64,000 nucleotides of DNA from AP-15 sp963703745 (GTDB lineage Bacteria; Pseudomonadota; Alphaproteobacteria; ATCC43930; CGMCC-115725). Below the pieces are notes generated by a model. It searched no databases. It worked only from the letters and a program-made list of their open reading frames with translations, and had not been told where the DNA came from. The stretch is taken from the NCBI GenBank assembly GCA_963703745.1, contig CAVPFL010000007.1, forward strand, positions 434,001-498,000, read 5' to 3'. Each line of letters begins with the position of its first letter. Position 1 is the first letter of the stretch. Positions 1-9,691 of the stretch are shown piece by piece. The position numbers and the translations under genes were made by a program.

Positions 1-954
1 GACAAAGTCCTCGTCAGGAGAAAACGCCGCCAAAGCGCTCGCCCATCGTCCGTTCGAGTAGATCCGGTGCAGAACCTCAAACGCTTGGTTGTGGTCCCCC
101 GAACGCAAGAAAAGAGCAAGTTGTGAGACGTCAGAGTTCTTAGGCTGAAGCCGGATGTCGCCGAAGTGAACAAAGCGGCCCGGCGGTATGTCAACCGGGG
201 TGCCTTGCCAGGAGCCCGAAGGGTAAAAGCTACCGTTGCAGAAACTCCCAGTATTGCTGACCTGGGTTGCGCCGGGCTCTACAAAAGTATTCCACCACAA
301 TATATGCCCGTATTCATGGGCCAAGGCCGCGAGAACAGTCGATGTAGGAACATCCGGAGAAATCGCGTAGGAGGGCAGGATGAGACGCGGCCTGCGACCC
401 TCAGCCGCAAGCGGACGGAGATCTTTACCGGCTGTCACATTTAGGAGCGCTTGTAATCGTCTTGTCTCATACGTCTGCAATGACGCAGCGCATACTGTCT
501 TGGCATCCTGGCAGGCGCTGTTTTTCCACAGCCCGAGCGATATCGCTATATAACCCTCTCTTGAAGGGCTCCGAAGCCTATACCCCCATGAATTTTCGGC
601 GATACCGGCATCCGACAGGTTGCCGCAGGTGCTCGGATCGTACCCGGTGCAGCCGGTCGGGTTAATATAAACACCGTGCAGATCGCAGAGTTGTGCCTTG
701 AAGAACGGCGGCGCCGCCTGGAAAGCTGCCGCTAAATCGGACTGGATCTCCGGGTTGACGGGGGCAGCATCAACTTCTGGGCCTTGGTCATAAGGTTCCT
801 TTGGATAAAAGTTCGCCTTTATAAAAGGCACCGGGTTGAGGACGCCATTGGCGCAGACCTGCGCCATTGGCAGCGGCTCCGGTGGTGGGACACAAGAAAA
901 GCCGACCAGAGCTACGAAACCTATGATTGCGATTAAAGTTAAGGGCTTTCCCAA
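1..954 (-). CDS. HExxH-motif lipoprotein, C-terminus beyond left edge
   Basis: An open frame of 318 codons runs off the left edge without a stop. I chose the TTG at 954-952 because AGGGAG lies seven bases upstream and the resulting protein begins with a signal peptide (MGKPLTLIAIIGFVALVGFSC) that ends in a lipobox-like Cys21; no ATG in this frame fits. Residues 213-217 read HEYGH, the HExxH zinc-binding motif of metallopeptidases, set in a stretch (LAALAHEYGHILWW) typical of a peptidase helix. Ten or so cysteines suggest an oxidising compartment. The likely product is an envelope-anchored zinc peptidase or a pseudopeptidase; the third metal ligand may lie past the edge. I recognise no specific family. 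The neighbour on the same strand is a regulator 190 bases away, so there is no obvious operon. Confidence 0.6.
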   Translation of the reverse strand, partial: MGKPLTLIAIIGFVALVGFSCVPPPEPLPMAQVCANGVLNPVPFIKANFYPKEPYDQGPEVDAAPVNPEIQSDLAAAFQAAPPFFKAQLCDLHGVYINPTGCTGYDPSTCGNLSDAGIAENSWGYRLRSPSREGYIAISLGLWKNSACQDAKTVCAASLQTYETRRLQALLNVTAGKDLRPLAAEGRRPRLILPSYAISPDVPTSTVLAALAHEYGHILWWNTFVEPGATQVSNTGSFCNGSFYPSGSWQGTPVDIPPGRFVHFGDIRLQPKNSDVSQLALFLRSGDHNQAFEVLHRIYSNGRWASALAAFSPDEDFV

Positions 955-1144
955 AGTTCCTCTCCCTGAGCATGCGATCGCGATCTGGTTACCGCTGATC
1001 CTCTCCCGATCGTTGAGCTTCCCGCTATATTGGACTCGATCGGATATAACGTTGGGTAGCCTATATGAGCTTCTTCCCCGCTTGTAGCGTTTTTCAGGAC
1101 GCGAACGCCACACAAAGCGACGCGATCCGGAAAGCTCCCACGCG

Positions 1145-4100
1145 TTACGCGCGCCCTGCAAGCAGGGCAATTGGGTTGCCCTGGTCGAGCGCGGCGCGAG
1201 CCGCCTCGACCCGTAACGGTTCATCGAGCGTGCCGAGCGCTTGGAAAATCGCGTAGGCTTGGTCGAGCAGTGTTCGCGCCGTCGCCACGTCACCGGCGGC
1301 TTGATGCAATGCCGCGCGCGTCACCATGGCTCGCGCGAGATCGTTGCGCGCGCCGACGCGCTCCAGAATACCCATCGCGTTCTCGACATAGGGTTCCGCA
1401 GAACTTGGATCTTCGGGCGCGAGGCACTCGCCCATCAACCAGCACGCCATGCCCTCGAAATGAAGGTAGCCCATATCCCGGCTCTGTTCGAGTACACCCT
1501 CGGCTAGGGATCGTGCCGCGGCACGATCGCCTGCGCGAAGATGGCCTTCGGAGAGCAACAGGCTAAAGCGCCACCAGGGATAGCGCAGGTTAGAGCTTTC
1601 GAGCCAAGCCACTGCCTCACGCAGTTCGTCAATGCCGGCATCGACCCGACCCGCTCTTATCTCCGCATAGCCGTGCGCCCCCTTTGCCGTTGCGGCGTCA
1701 TACGGTAATGGTCCGAGCGCCAGCGCTTCGCTGCAATGCTGCGCGCCGCGTTCAGGATCGCCTTGGTGAATATAAGTCAATCCCATGCGCCACAAGCCGA
1801 TCACACTCTGCCGGACATCATTCAGGGCGGTGCCATGTTCGATGGCGCGACGGCAGTATTTTAGGCTCCTGTCCCACTCGCCAAGATAGAGCGCGGCCGG
1901 GCTCAGATGCGAGATTGTTCGAACGGCCCACCACAAGTTACCCAGCGACTCGAAGCTGGCGAGGGCGCGCTCGCCCGCTTCGATCGCCTCGCGCAGCCTG
2001 CCGGCAGGGAGGTACACTTGCGCCAAGCAAGATTCAGCGTAGGCTCTTACTTCCTCCAATCCGGCGGCCGCCGCCAGTCTCACCGCTTCGTTACAGTGGT
2101 CGATCGCTACATCCGGCTGGCCACCGGTCATCAGGTGCGACCATCCGCGCCAGTAGTGCCAGGTGGCACTCCGGCGCGGGTCGCCAACCTCGTCGACAAG
2201 ACCGCGAATGCGATCGAGGGCCTTGATGTGCTCGGCATGCTCCCCGAGGGCAAACTTGCCGTCGCCTTGCTTGATGACGGCGTCGATCCGGCGCAGCCTA
2301 TTCTCTTCACTGTCGGGTAGTAGATCGAGGTGGTGGAGCGCATCATTGAAGTAGGATAGCGCCTCGCGGTTGGCCCAGCGCCGTTGCGACTTTTCGGCGG
2401 CCAGAATTGCGTAGTCGACCGACTTTGCAGCCTCGTTGCTGCGGCCAAAGTGCAGCGCCAGCAGTTCCGCAACCTCCTCAACGCGGGTGCTGTACAGCTT
2501 TTCGAGGGCTTGTCCGACAGCGCCATGGTAAGCGCGGCGATGCCGCTCAAGGAGGCTGCCATAGGCGGTTTCCTGCGTCAGCGCGTGCCGGAAGACGTAA
2601 ATGATCCCCTCGGTCTCGACCCGCTCGTGGACGAACTCGAGGCGGCTCAGCTCGCGCAGCTGGCTTTCGAGCGACCCGACACCCTTCCACACCGCGCCCA
2701 ACAGGCGCAGCGAGAATTCCCGGCCTATCACCGATGCAGTTTGGAGGAGTCGTTTTGTTTCCTCAGGCAATCGATCGATCCGCGCCATCACGACGTCGTG
2801 GATCGTGTTCGGCACCATCAGGTCAGCTCGAAGGTCCCTCGCCTCGCCGGCGTGCAATGCCAGTTGCTCGAGAAAGAACGGGTTGCCGTCCGCTTTCGCG
2901 ACGATTTCCTCGGTCACCAGCTCGACCAGACGCTCCACGCGAACCATCGAGCGAACCATGTGGATGCTATCGTCCCGCGACAGCGGCTGCAGCGGAGTTT
3001 GGCCCGCATAGGACTTGTCTGTCCAAGGGGCGCGGTAGCCGGGTCGGTAGGTTGCGAGCAACAGGATTCTGGCGTCACGAATATTCTCCGCCAAGACCCC
3101 GAGAAACTCTTCCGAAACCTTGTCGACCCAATGGAGGTCCTCGAGCACGAGAACCAGAGGGCGAACGAGACTGACCTTGATGCTGAGCTGGCGAAGGATT
3201 TCGAACGCCTTCTCCTTGACCGTTTGAGGATTGGACAGCGCCGGCGAGCCATCGACATTCTTGATGTCCAACAGATGGAGCAGGACAGGGCTGTCCTGGT
3301 CCGGATCCATGCCCGCTGTTTGGAGACCCGAACGAACCTTGTCGGTGATCGCGTCGGGCGTATCCGCCTCGCCAATCCCCCAATTGCTGCGCAGCAGATC
3401 GAGGGCGAGCAAATAGGGGATTTGTGTTCCGTATGAAAGGCAACGGCCCTCGACCCAGAAGACGCGCTCTCGGCCAATCTGCCGTCGAAACTCGGCGAGG
3501 AGTTGAGACTTGCCGATGCCGGGCTCGCCGACAAGACCCACGATCTGGCCGCGCCCGTTTTCGACCTGCTGCAGAAAGTTGTTCAAGATCGCGAGTTCGC
3601 TCTCTCGGTTAACAAAACCGGCCATACGGGCCGGTGACGACTCACGCAGCCCAGCGCGCCGATGGGAGACGCCGAGCAGGCGATAACCCAGGATCGGTTC
3701 GGCTTTGCCTTTGAGGGTGAGCGGCCCGACCGGTTCGACCCGGGCAAAACCTTCCGCCAGGAGGCGGGTTGCCTCGCTCAGCAGGATCGTTCCCGGATCG
3801 GCCGCCTGCTGGAGTCGGGCCGCGACATTGGCCGTGTCGCCGATCACCGTGTGATCCATCGGGAGTCGGTCGCCAATCGAGCCAAAAATCACCGGCCCGC
3901 TGTGAATGCCGATGCGCACGGGTAGATTCAGTCGCTCGCGAGCGTTGGTCCGCTCATCACCGCTGAGCGCTTGGCGAATGGCGACCGCGGCCAACAGAGC
4001 TCGCCGCACGTGGTCTTCGTGCGTGACGGGAGCACCAAAGAGGGCCAGAAACCCGTCGCCGGTAAATTGCGGCGCCGTGCCTCCATAGCGATGCACCTCG

Positions 4101-4531
4101 GCAAGGCTTGTCTCCAGAAACGAACTGACAAGGTCGCGCATCGCCTCGGGCCCGAGGCGCTCGGTGAGCGGCGTCGAGTTCACGATGTCGCAAAACAGAA
4201 CCGTGACCTGCTTCATCTCGCCGGGAAGCATGTCCCTGGCGATGCCAATCGGGGTGGGGCGGGGCCGTGGTGTGTAGGGCTCCGCCGCAGCGGAATCCAG
4301 CAGCCCTCGCCCGTCAAGCGATGCCCCGCAACGCCCGCAGAACCGGTTTTCGGGAGGGTTAGCGGCCCCGCATGACCGGCACGTAGATTCCAGCAGGGCC
4401 CCGCACTGGCCGCAGAACTTCATGCCGGCAGGATTGTCCGCGCGGCACCGATAGCACCTCAAGCCGGCCTCCAAAGGTAGCGCGCCGGATGCTGGTTGAA
4501 TATTATGAACGCTCGCCGCGGCGCGTACCAA
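1145..4531 (-). CDS. Class III cyclase domain / AAA ATPase / TPR regulator with zinc ribbons
   Basis: This 1128-residue protein is a large signalling regulator. Two zinc ribbons come first (C26/C29/C40/C43 and C51/C54/C65/C68). A class III nucleotide cyclase domain follows at about 105-290, with metal Asp115 (FCDIVNST) and Asp159 (FTGDG) and transition-state residues Asn235 and Arg239. A STAND-type ATPase module starts near 305 with Walker A GEPGIGKS at 335-342 and Walker B LVLVLEDLHWVD near 459-470. The rest is helical repeat sequence of TPR type, with many tetratricopeptide-like A/L/Y patterns. The position that usually carries the adenine-reading Lys, four residues before Asp159, is Gln155, so substrate choice or activity is uncertain. 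The family is common in Rhizobiales and Rhodospirillales; its ligand is unknown. It is transcribed alone. Confidence 0.9.
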   Translation of the reverse strand: MVRAAASVHNIQPASGALPLEAGLRCYRCRADNPAGMKFCGQCGALLESTCRSCGAANPPENRFCGRCGASLDGRGLLDSAAAEPYTPRPRPTPIGIARDMLPGEMKQVTVLFCDIVNSTPLTERLGPEAMRDLVSSFLETSLAEVHRYGGTAPQFTGDGFLALFGAPVTHEDHVRRALLAAVAIRQALSGDERTNARERLNLPVRIGIHSGPVIFGSIGDRLPMDHTVIGDTANVAARLQQAADPGTILLSEATRLLAEGFARVEPVGPLTLKGKAEPILGYRLLGVSHRRAGLRESSPARMAGFVNRESELAILNNFLQQVENGRGQIVGLVGEPGIGKSQLLAEFRRQIGRERVFWVEGRCLSYGTQIPYLLALDLLRSNWGIGEADTPDAITDKVRSGLQTAGMDPDQDSPVLLHLLDIKNVDGSPALSNPQTVKEKAFEILRQLSIKVSLVRPLVLVLEDLHWVDKVSEEFLGVLAENIRDARILLLATYRPGYRAPWTDKSYAGQTPLQPLSRDDSIHMVRSMVRVERLVELVTEEIVAKADGNPFFLEQLALHAGEARDLRADLMVPNTIHDVVMARIDRLPEETKRLLQTASVIGREFSLRLLGAVWKGVGSLESQLRELSRLEFVHERVETEGIIYVFRHALTQETAYGSLLERHRRAYHGAVGQALEKLYSTRVEEVAELLALHFGRSNEAAKSVDYAILAAEKSQRRWANREALSYFNDALHHLDLLPDSEENRLRRIDAVIKQGDGKFALGEHAEHIKALDRIRGLVDEVGDPRRSATWHYWRGWSHLMTGGQPDVAIDHCNEAVRLAAAAGLEEVRAYAESCLAQVYLPAGRLREAIEAGERALASFESLGNLWWAVRTISHLSPAALYLGEWDRSLKYCRRAIEHGTALNDVRQSVIGLWRMGLTYIHQGDPERGAQHCSEALALGPLPYDAATAKGAHGYAEIRAGRVDAGIDELREAVAWLESSNLRYPWWRFSLLLSEGHLRAGDRAAARSLAEGVLEQSRDMGYLHFEGMACWLMGECLAPEDPSSAEPYVENAMGILERVGARNDLARAMVTRAALHQAAGDVATARTLLDQAYAIFQALGTLDEPLRVEAARAALDQGNPIALLAGRA

Positions 4532-4872
4532 GGCTAAATTCGGTACCCGTCGGCGTCACCTTCCTTGGCGTCCTCAGGGGTAATGCTCGTCCTACGAGGT
4601 CAGTGCCGTGCGAAGCGCGGTAATATGCGGCGGCCGTCAGCACGACGACTTCATGACTCTTTCGCTGCGTTAGCTGGCCGCCGAGCCCCGGTGATTTCCC
4701 CTGCCGGCAGGGAAATCCACGCTTTCCGCATCGGAATTTCGCTCAACAGACGCCAAAAAATCGCGCGATATCAGCCTCTTGGCGGCGATCACTGCGGTCG
4801 GCCGGCAGCGGAATTTCGGGGCATCGGCAGCGGAATTGGCAGTGGAATTCAGTGTCTAGCCGGCGCCCCGCC
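4532..4872. other. Intergenic stretch, no gene; one hairpin
   Basis: This gap separates the start of the cyclase-ATPase gene from the 3' end of the lectin-like pseudogene. Frames here are short and lack family likeness. The only structure I see is the inverted repeat at 4693-4717; the upstream control region of the cyclase gene must lie at its left end. Confidence 0.6.
4693..4717. repeat. Imperfect palindrome (hairpin)
   Basis: GATTTCCC and GGGAAATC flank the self-complementary core TGCCGGCA, with one extra C on the left arm. The 8-bp arms make a stable stem in either strand. It could be a repeat-family hairpin or a protein-binding site; no T-tract follows, so it is not a convincing intrinsic terminator. 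Confidence 0.5.
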
Positions 4873-5549
4873 CTAATTGGCGGCGAAGCAATAGAACAGG
4901 CCGTCGCCGCCGGTGCTGCGGAGGTCCGCCTGGCTGCACCCGCCTTCCGGGCCGCGCGAGAGATGCGAGGAGTTCCACGACCTCGACTGGGCATCGTCGC
5001 GCAAGCCCTGCCGGTCGATATGCCCGACCATCGCCGCGCCTTGAGTGCTGCTCGTCCAGTTGCGGCAGGTCTTGTCCTCACCCGCCGGGAAGGCTCGGCC
5101 GTCGGGCTGCGAGCCGGTCAGCGCGTCGTGCCGGTTGGGGGTGTCGCCGCGGCCGTTGACCACATCCCCCTTCTCGGTGAGCGCCGTCTGCTTGGTCAGG
5201 TTGTTGTTGTCGCCGTGCAAATCGTCGACATCCTTGGCGATGACCGCCCCTTTGGCGTTCTGCCACGGACCCTTGCAGATGCGGTCCCGGTGTTAACCGT
5301 CGGTTGACCGTCGGCGGCTTGGGTGCTGAGATAGGCATACCAGGTATGGCTGCCGGCCCCGGCGGCCTGCGCCAGCCGCTGGCAGATGCGATCGGCACCT
5401 GCCAAGCCGCCGAGGTCGGCACCCTTGCCGGACCCAGCGCTGGTCACGAAGAAGCTCATAGTGGCTTGCTGCGCCGCGGCGTTACCGCTCGATCCGGCCA
5501 CCAGCAATGCCGAAAATGCAAAGATTGAGAAACGCAGCGTTGAGTTCAT
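4873..5549 (-). pseudogene. Lectin-like (DUF1554-type) secreted protein, frameshifted
   Basis: The 5' part codes for a signal peptide (MNSTLRFSIFAFSALLVAGS, then NAAAQQ) followed by MSFFVTSAGSGKGADLGGL and a Cys/Trp-rich fold. The 3' part, in another frame, continues with LHGDNNNLTKQTALTEKGD, a GRGDTPNRHD segment, NWTSS, SWNSSH and a closing LFYCFAAN. Together they make one protein of about 225 residues like the short alphaproteobacterial proteins annotated as lectins. The frame changes near 5283-5290: the first frame reads GQPTVNTGTASA, while the second gives RDRICKGPWQNAKG there, so one base appears to be missing. All other features look intact, so the change is recent or a sequencing error. 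The family name is from memory of its motifs. Confidence 0.7.
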
Positions 5550-5565
5550 GTCATCCTCCCATCGG

Positions 5566-6378
5566 TCATCCGCGGCGCAACCCGCCGTCGATCGGGATCA
5601 CCGCTCCGGTCACATAATCGGAGAGGTCGGTGGCGAGAAACTCGACCACCTTGGCACAGTCCTCGACGGTCCCGAGGCGGCGCAAGGCGACCAGCTCCGA
5701 GCGGTCGCGATTGCTGTCGCTGCTACCCGGAAGAACTGACTGCATGATCCGCCCGGTCGCGATGACCCCAGGGGCGATACAATTGGCGGTGATGCCATAC
5801 GGACCAAGATCCTGCGCCAGATAGCGCGTGTAATGCGCGATCGCGGCTTTGGCCGCACCGTAATGCGCGTACCCGCCATCGGCCGACGCCGACAGCCCGG
5901 CCACCGAGCTGACCGTGACAATCTTGCCCGAGCGCTGGCGCTTCATGACCGGTGCCACGGCATTGCAGCTGTAGACGGTGCCGAACAAATTCATGCTGAC
6001 GACGAGATCGAGCAGTGCCGGATCGATCGCGCTGGCCTTGGTGTCCACCGGCCGCCCGCGGCCGCCGCCGGCGTTGGCGACCAGCACATCCACCCGGCCC
6101 CATTGTTCGACGACGCGGGCGACCATGGTCTCGACCGCCCGGTGATCGCAGACGTCGCATTCGATGCCCAACGCAGCGCCGCCCGAGGCCTCGATCTCCG
6201 CGACCGTGCTCTCGGCGGTCATGTCCTTCGCCTCGGCGTCGAACTCCCGGTACGACTTCAGATCGAGGTCGGCGACCGCTACCATCGCGCCCAGCCCCGC
6301 CAGGCGTTTGGCGTAGGCGCGGCCGAGCCCGCGCGCCGCGCCGGTGACGATGGCGACTTTGCCGTCGAGCTTGCCCAT
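5566..6378 (-). CDS. SDR-family NAD(P)-dependent oxidoreductase
   Basis: This 270-residue enzyme is a classical short-chain dehydrogenase/reductase, a cytoplasmic Rossmann-fold NAD(P)-dependent alcohol/ketone oxidoreductase. It shows the cofactor glycine motif TGAARGLG at 12-19, the structural NAG at 102-104, the catalytic Ser in TVSSVAG (157-158), and Tyr173 and Lys177 of the YxxxK motif (HYGAAKAA). The closing GAVIPIDGGL is standard. A 15-residue insertion after the second strand (SYREFDAEAKDMTAE) recalls the mycofactocin-type and related SDRs that hold their cofactor tightly, but no mycofactocin genes are seen here. Asp38 after the second strand suggests NAD preference. The substrate cannot be told from sequence. 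The start has GGAGCG close upstream. Confidence 0.92.
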   Translation of the reverse strand: MGKLDGKVAIVTGAARGLGRAYAKRLAGLGAMVAVADLDLKSYREFDAEAKDMTAESTVAEIEASGGAALGIECDVCDHRAVETMVARVVEQWGRVDVLVANAGGGRGRPVDTKASAIDPALLDLVVSMNLFGTVYSCNAVAPVMKRQRSGKIVTVSSVAGLSASADGGYAHYGAAKAAIAHYTRYLAQDLGPYGITANCIAPGVIATGRIMQSVLPGSSDSNRDRSELVALRRLGTVEDCAKVVEFLATDLSDYVTGAVIPIDGGLRRG

Positions 6379-6890
6379 CAGCGCTCCTCCGCTTAACGGT
6401 GTTGGTTATAGCGCCGCCACCGACATCGAGTCCGAACTGACCGAAAAAATTCCCAGATCTTGCTGTTTCTGCTGTTATTTGCAGGAAATTATCAGCGGTC
6501 GATCCCTGATCTCCGCGGGAATCCTGGAGTCTGGGTGGGGCCGCAAGCCAAAGAACAGCCGAACGAGAGCAATGGGTTACCGTTATTTCGCGGAAAGCGT
6601 GGGTTCGAGAGGCTGCGGTGCCCTGAATAGAGGCAAGGCACCAGTTCTTGGGTCTGGATTCCGTTTTCGCAGGGATAACCAGGATTGTGGGATTAGCATT
6701 TATACCGAAATTTGTCAATCCACGAAGCGGAGATCTTTGGCGCGGCCGAGTTTCTGGCTGCATCACCCACCGCAGGGAAACCGGATGACCGTCAAGGTCT
6801 TGCCACGATGCGCTCGATTTCGCCGACCGGAACTCTGTAAACCTCCGCCACCGGCGCGGCCCTGACCCAACACCCAATGGACCAATTAGG
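6379..6890. other. 512-bp divergent intergenic region, no gene
   Basis: This is the gap between the divergently transcribed SDR and APC permease genes, so it must hold both promoters. It is richer in A+T than its surroundings. Open frames here have no family likeness. A short stem (CTGC...GCAG) lies near 6465-6483. I could not pick a promoter with confidence. Confidence 0.6.
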
Positions 6891-8294
6891 ATGAGTCCGA
6901 GCATCCAGACGAACGTAAACGATCCGGGACTTCGCGCTGGCTCGCTGGGCTTTGGTGAATCGGTGGTCATGGGAGTGGCCGGGATCGGGCCGGCCTATAG
7001 CTTGGCGGCCACCGCGGCGGTGCTGATCGGATCCGTCGGCACCCTGGCGCCGGCCAGTCTGCTCTATTGCGGCTTGATCATGTTCGGGATCGTTTTCGCG
7101 TTCCGCCATCTGAACAGTCAGGACGCGAATGCCGGTGCCTCCTATTCGTGGCTGACCTCGATTTTCTCGCCGGCAATCGGGTTTTTTGCCGGCTGGTCAG
7201 TGCTCGCCGGCTCGGCCCTGTTCATGGTCTCCGGCACTCTTCCCGCCGCCGCGGCGACGATAAAGCTGTTTGAGCCCAGTCTGGTCGACAATCAAAACGC
7301 CGTTACCCTCATCGCGGCGGGGTGGGTAGTGGCCATCGGCGCCATCGTAGCGAAAGGGATCAAGCTCAGCAGCTATGCGCAGATTCTTTTCACCGTCTTC
7401 GAAGTCGGCGTCGTGGCGCTGCTGGTCGTCCTTGCCGCTGTGGATTTTGGCCCCGCGCCGGTGCATGCCTATTCTACCGCATGGTTCACCGGCGGCGACT
7501 TCGCGCCGGGCCTGTTTGCAGCGGGCGCCGGGGTCGCCTTGTTCGCGTTCAGCGGCTGGGACGTCACCCTCAACCTCAACGAGGAAACTTGCGACGGAGC
7601 GCGCATCGCCGGGCGCGGCAGCATTGTCGCAGCGGCGATAACCGTCATGCTGTTGGTTGGTTTCAATGCCGTTGCTCTCCAAGTGCTGACCGATGCCGAA
7701 ATCGAGAATGCCGGTGTCAACATCGTCTCCGTGTTGGCGGAAAGGCTGATACCGCATCCTTGGGATTATGTCGCAGTTATTGCAGTCATGCTGAGCACGG
7801 TCGGCACGCTGGAGACCTCGATACTGCAATTTACCCGCACTCTTTTTGCCATGGGCCGAGACAACGTGCTGCATCCCCGTTATGCGCGGCTGCACCAAAC
7901 CTACCGCACACCGTGGTTGGCAACGCTGTTGATTACCATGCTCGGCCTCCTGCTTCTCTTCGCGTCCTCATATCAGTCGGGCATCAAGACGGTCATCGGC
8001 GATTCCGTCAACGCCGTCGGCTTTCAGATCGCTTTTTACTACGCCCTGGCCGGGCTCGCCTGTGCCTGGCATTTCCGCAAGCAAGCGCTGACCGGATTAG
8101 GTCAATTTATATCCTTGCTCGCTTGGCCATTGCTCGGAGTGGGCTTTTGTCTATTCATCGCTGTTTACAACGTGCCGACCTACAATTTGACGACCAACGT
8201 TCTCGGCATCGGCGGTATTGCAATAGGTATCGTGCCATATCTGTGGAGCCGGTCGCGGTTGACCCGTCGCACCGCGACATCGCCGGCGGCATAG
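6891..8294 (+). CDS. APC-family amino acid permease
   Basis: The 467-residue protein is a polytopic membrane transporter of the amino acid-polyamine-organocation superfamily. The N-terminus has the family hallmark GSLGFGESVVMGVAGIGPAY, in which the broken first helix carries the substrate-binding glycines, and about twelve hydrophobic segments follow. FSGWDVTLNLNEET, in the sixth helix region, matches the conserved F-x-G-(W/F)-D/E segment where substrate is gated. It should import an amino acid or amine using the proton motive force. It is monocistronic and ends in TAG, which shows that TAG is an ordinary stop in this genome. An upstream in-frame start is absent; TTAGG sits just before the ATG. 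Confidence 0.9.
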   Translation: MSPSIQTNVNDPGLRAGSLGFGESVVMGVAGIGPAYSLAATAAVLIGSVGTLAPASLLYCGLIMFGIVFAFRHLNSQDANAGASYSWLTSIFSPAIGFFAGWSVLAGSALFMVSGTLPAAAATIKLFEPSLVDNQNAVTLIAAGWVVAIGAIVAKGIKLSSYAQILFTVFEVGVVALLVVLAAVDFGPAPVHAYSTAWFTGGDFAPGLFAAGAGVALFAFSGWDVTLNLNEETCDGARIAGRGSIVAAAITVMLLVGFNAVALQVLTDAEIENAGVNIVSVLAERLIPHPWDYVAVIAVMLSTVGTLETSILQFTRTLFAMGRDNVLHPRYARLHQTYRTPWLATLLITMLGLLLLFASSYQSGIKTVIGDSVNAVGFQIAFYYALAGLACAWHFRKQALTGLGQFISLLAWPLLGVGFCLFIAVYNVPTYNLTTNVLGIGGIAIGIVPYLWSRSRLTRRTATSPAA

Positions 8295-8447
8295 AATCGT
8301 CGCTGAACATCACTCAAGTTATCAAGGCCATACATACATCCGCGATCGCGGCACCTCTGTCGAGCCGGGCAACAAGCCGATCCGCAGGTCTCTCTGGAAC
8401 GCTTGTGATCCAAGTCACACTTGGCTCGCGCAGGTATGATCTAATGA

Positions 8448-8468
8448 CGGTAGGCTGGTATCCTACCG
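8448..8468. promoter_or_regulatory. Inverted repeat upstream of the interrupted gene
   Basis: CGGTAGG and CCTACCG, seven exact base pairs, flank a seven-base loop (CTGGTAT). It lies about 27 bases before the ATG at 8495 and just ahead of its ribosome-binding site, a position suited to an operator or a leader hairpin. No T-tract follows. Function is inferred only from symmetry and position. Confidence 0.4.
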
Positions 8469-8494
8469 GTTCGAAGCATTCTTGGAGAGTCGCG

Positions 8495-9691
8495 ATGGCA
8501 CATCCCCCCTATAACCCAAAATCGGCGCTGTTCGCGGCATACCCGGAAATGAAGGAGCTTTCGAGTCAGGTGAACGACGTAATGGAGGGTGCCGAAGAAA
8601 CGCTTTCCGAGCGCGAATTCGCTGGTTGCGACACGAGCTAGGCGAGGGACCACCTCTACGAGGCAGAATGGTGCATCAACTGCACCAACGATTACAAGGC
8701 TGCATCTAATGCAGTCGCACGTTTACAGACCGCACTCGATTGCGCAGACCCGCCCGACGGGCTGACGCAAGACTGCGGGGGCAGTTTTGCTCCCGGTACC
8801 GAAATTTTCTTCTTGAAACTCGACCGCTCAACAGACCAACTCCTGGCTAGGCAATGGCCATGGCGCTTGCTGCCGATTTTTCTCGATCGCATCAACGATC
8901 CCGGTCGCATGGTTACTTATTTGCAGGACCTGTGCTGGTCAGATGTGACGCGGTGCGGGCGAGACAATCGCAAAGAGCTTAATCTCGCGATATCGGTGGT
9001 CGCGCGTCTGGTACTGCAAGGCGGACAAGCTGGGTATTTGAGTGGACCCGGTTTCGTACCCGTGTTTGAACGTTTTGTCCGGGATTGGCAAGACCCAAAA
9101 ACTGGCTTTTTCGGCGTGACCTATATCACCGACAACCAGGGGAATGAAGTCAGGACGACGGATCTGAGCCTGACTTTTCACATGGCACGCTACGCTCCCC
9201 ATCTGGTGCGCTGGTGGCCTCTTCTGGTGGATACGCTACTCGACATTAAAAACCAGCAATATCCTGAGGGCTGGCTTGAAAATTCAAAGATGACGGATCA
9301 CAACAATTATGATGTAGTAGAGCTCTTCTCACGCGCGTGGCCGCATTTGCGTCCAGACCAACGGCAGATGGCGAGTCGAGAAATTGAGAGAATGCTTAAC
9401 TGGTGCCTTCAAAAATCAGTGAGATGCACTGGAGAAATAATAAATCCTGACAAGGGTGACATGGTAACAAACTCGTATTATTTTGCTGCTGCATTTCTCG
9501 ACACTATCGGCTACTTTGATCAGACGAAGAGATTTTGGGCCGATAAAGGGGTGCTGTCGGCGGACACCGAGCCGCTGCGGAAAGCGATGATCGATCAGCT
9601 GAGCCGCTTCAATTCTGACTTGACCGTCGTCGACGACACTCTCGAGCGGCTCGGCGCCGGCCCCCGGCCGTGGTCCAACGCAATCCTGTAA
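8495..9691 (+). pseudogene. Conserved-looking protein of unknown function, interrupted by one in-frame TAG
   Basis: Translation starts at ATG 8495 behind GGAG (seven-base spacing) and reads 48 codons (MAHPPYNPKSALFAAYPEMK...EFAGCDTS) to TAG at 8639-8641. The same frame then stays open for 350 more codons, beginning ARDHLYEAEWCINCTND and ending PRPWSNAIL, with no frame change and no plausible start until a TTG at 8813. The amino-acid pattern is seamless across the stop, so one sense codon appears to have become TAG. The 398-codon protein is soluble, rich in Trp and helices (WRLLPIFLDRINDPGRM, YDVVELFSRAWPHLR), and resembles an alpha/alpha-barrel. I do not recognise its family. A shortened protein from TTG 8813 cannot be excluded. 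Confidence 0.65.

Noticed and set aside
788..973. 61-codon minus-strand frame starting at ATG 973
   Set aside because: It is out of frame with the HExxH lipoprotein, which has the better signal peptide and a much longer open frame.
2384..3436. 350-codon plus-strand frame inside the cyclase-ATPase gene
   Set aside because: It is antisense to a gene with complete domains and has no family likeness or ribosome-binding site.
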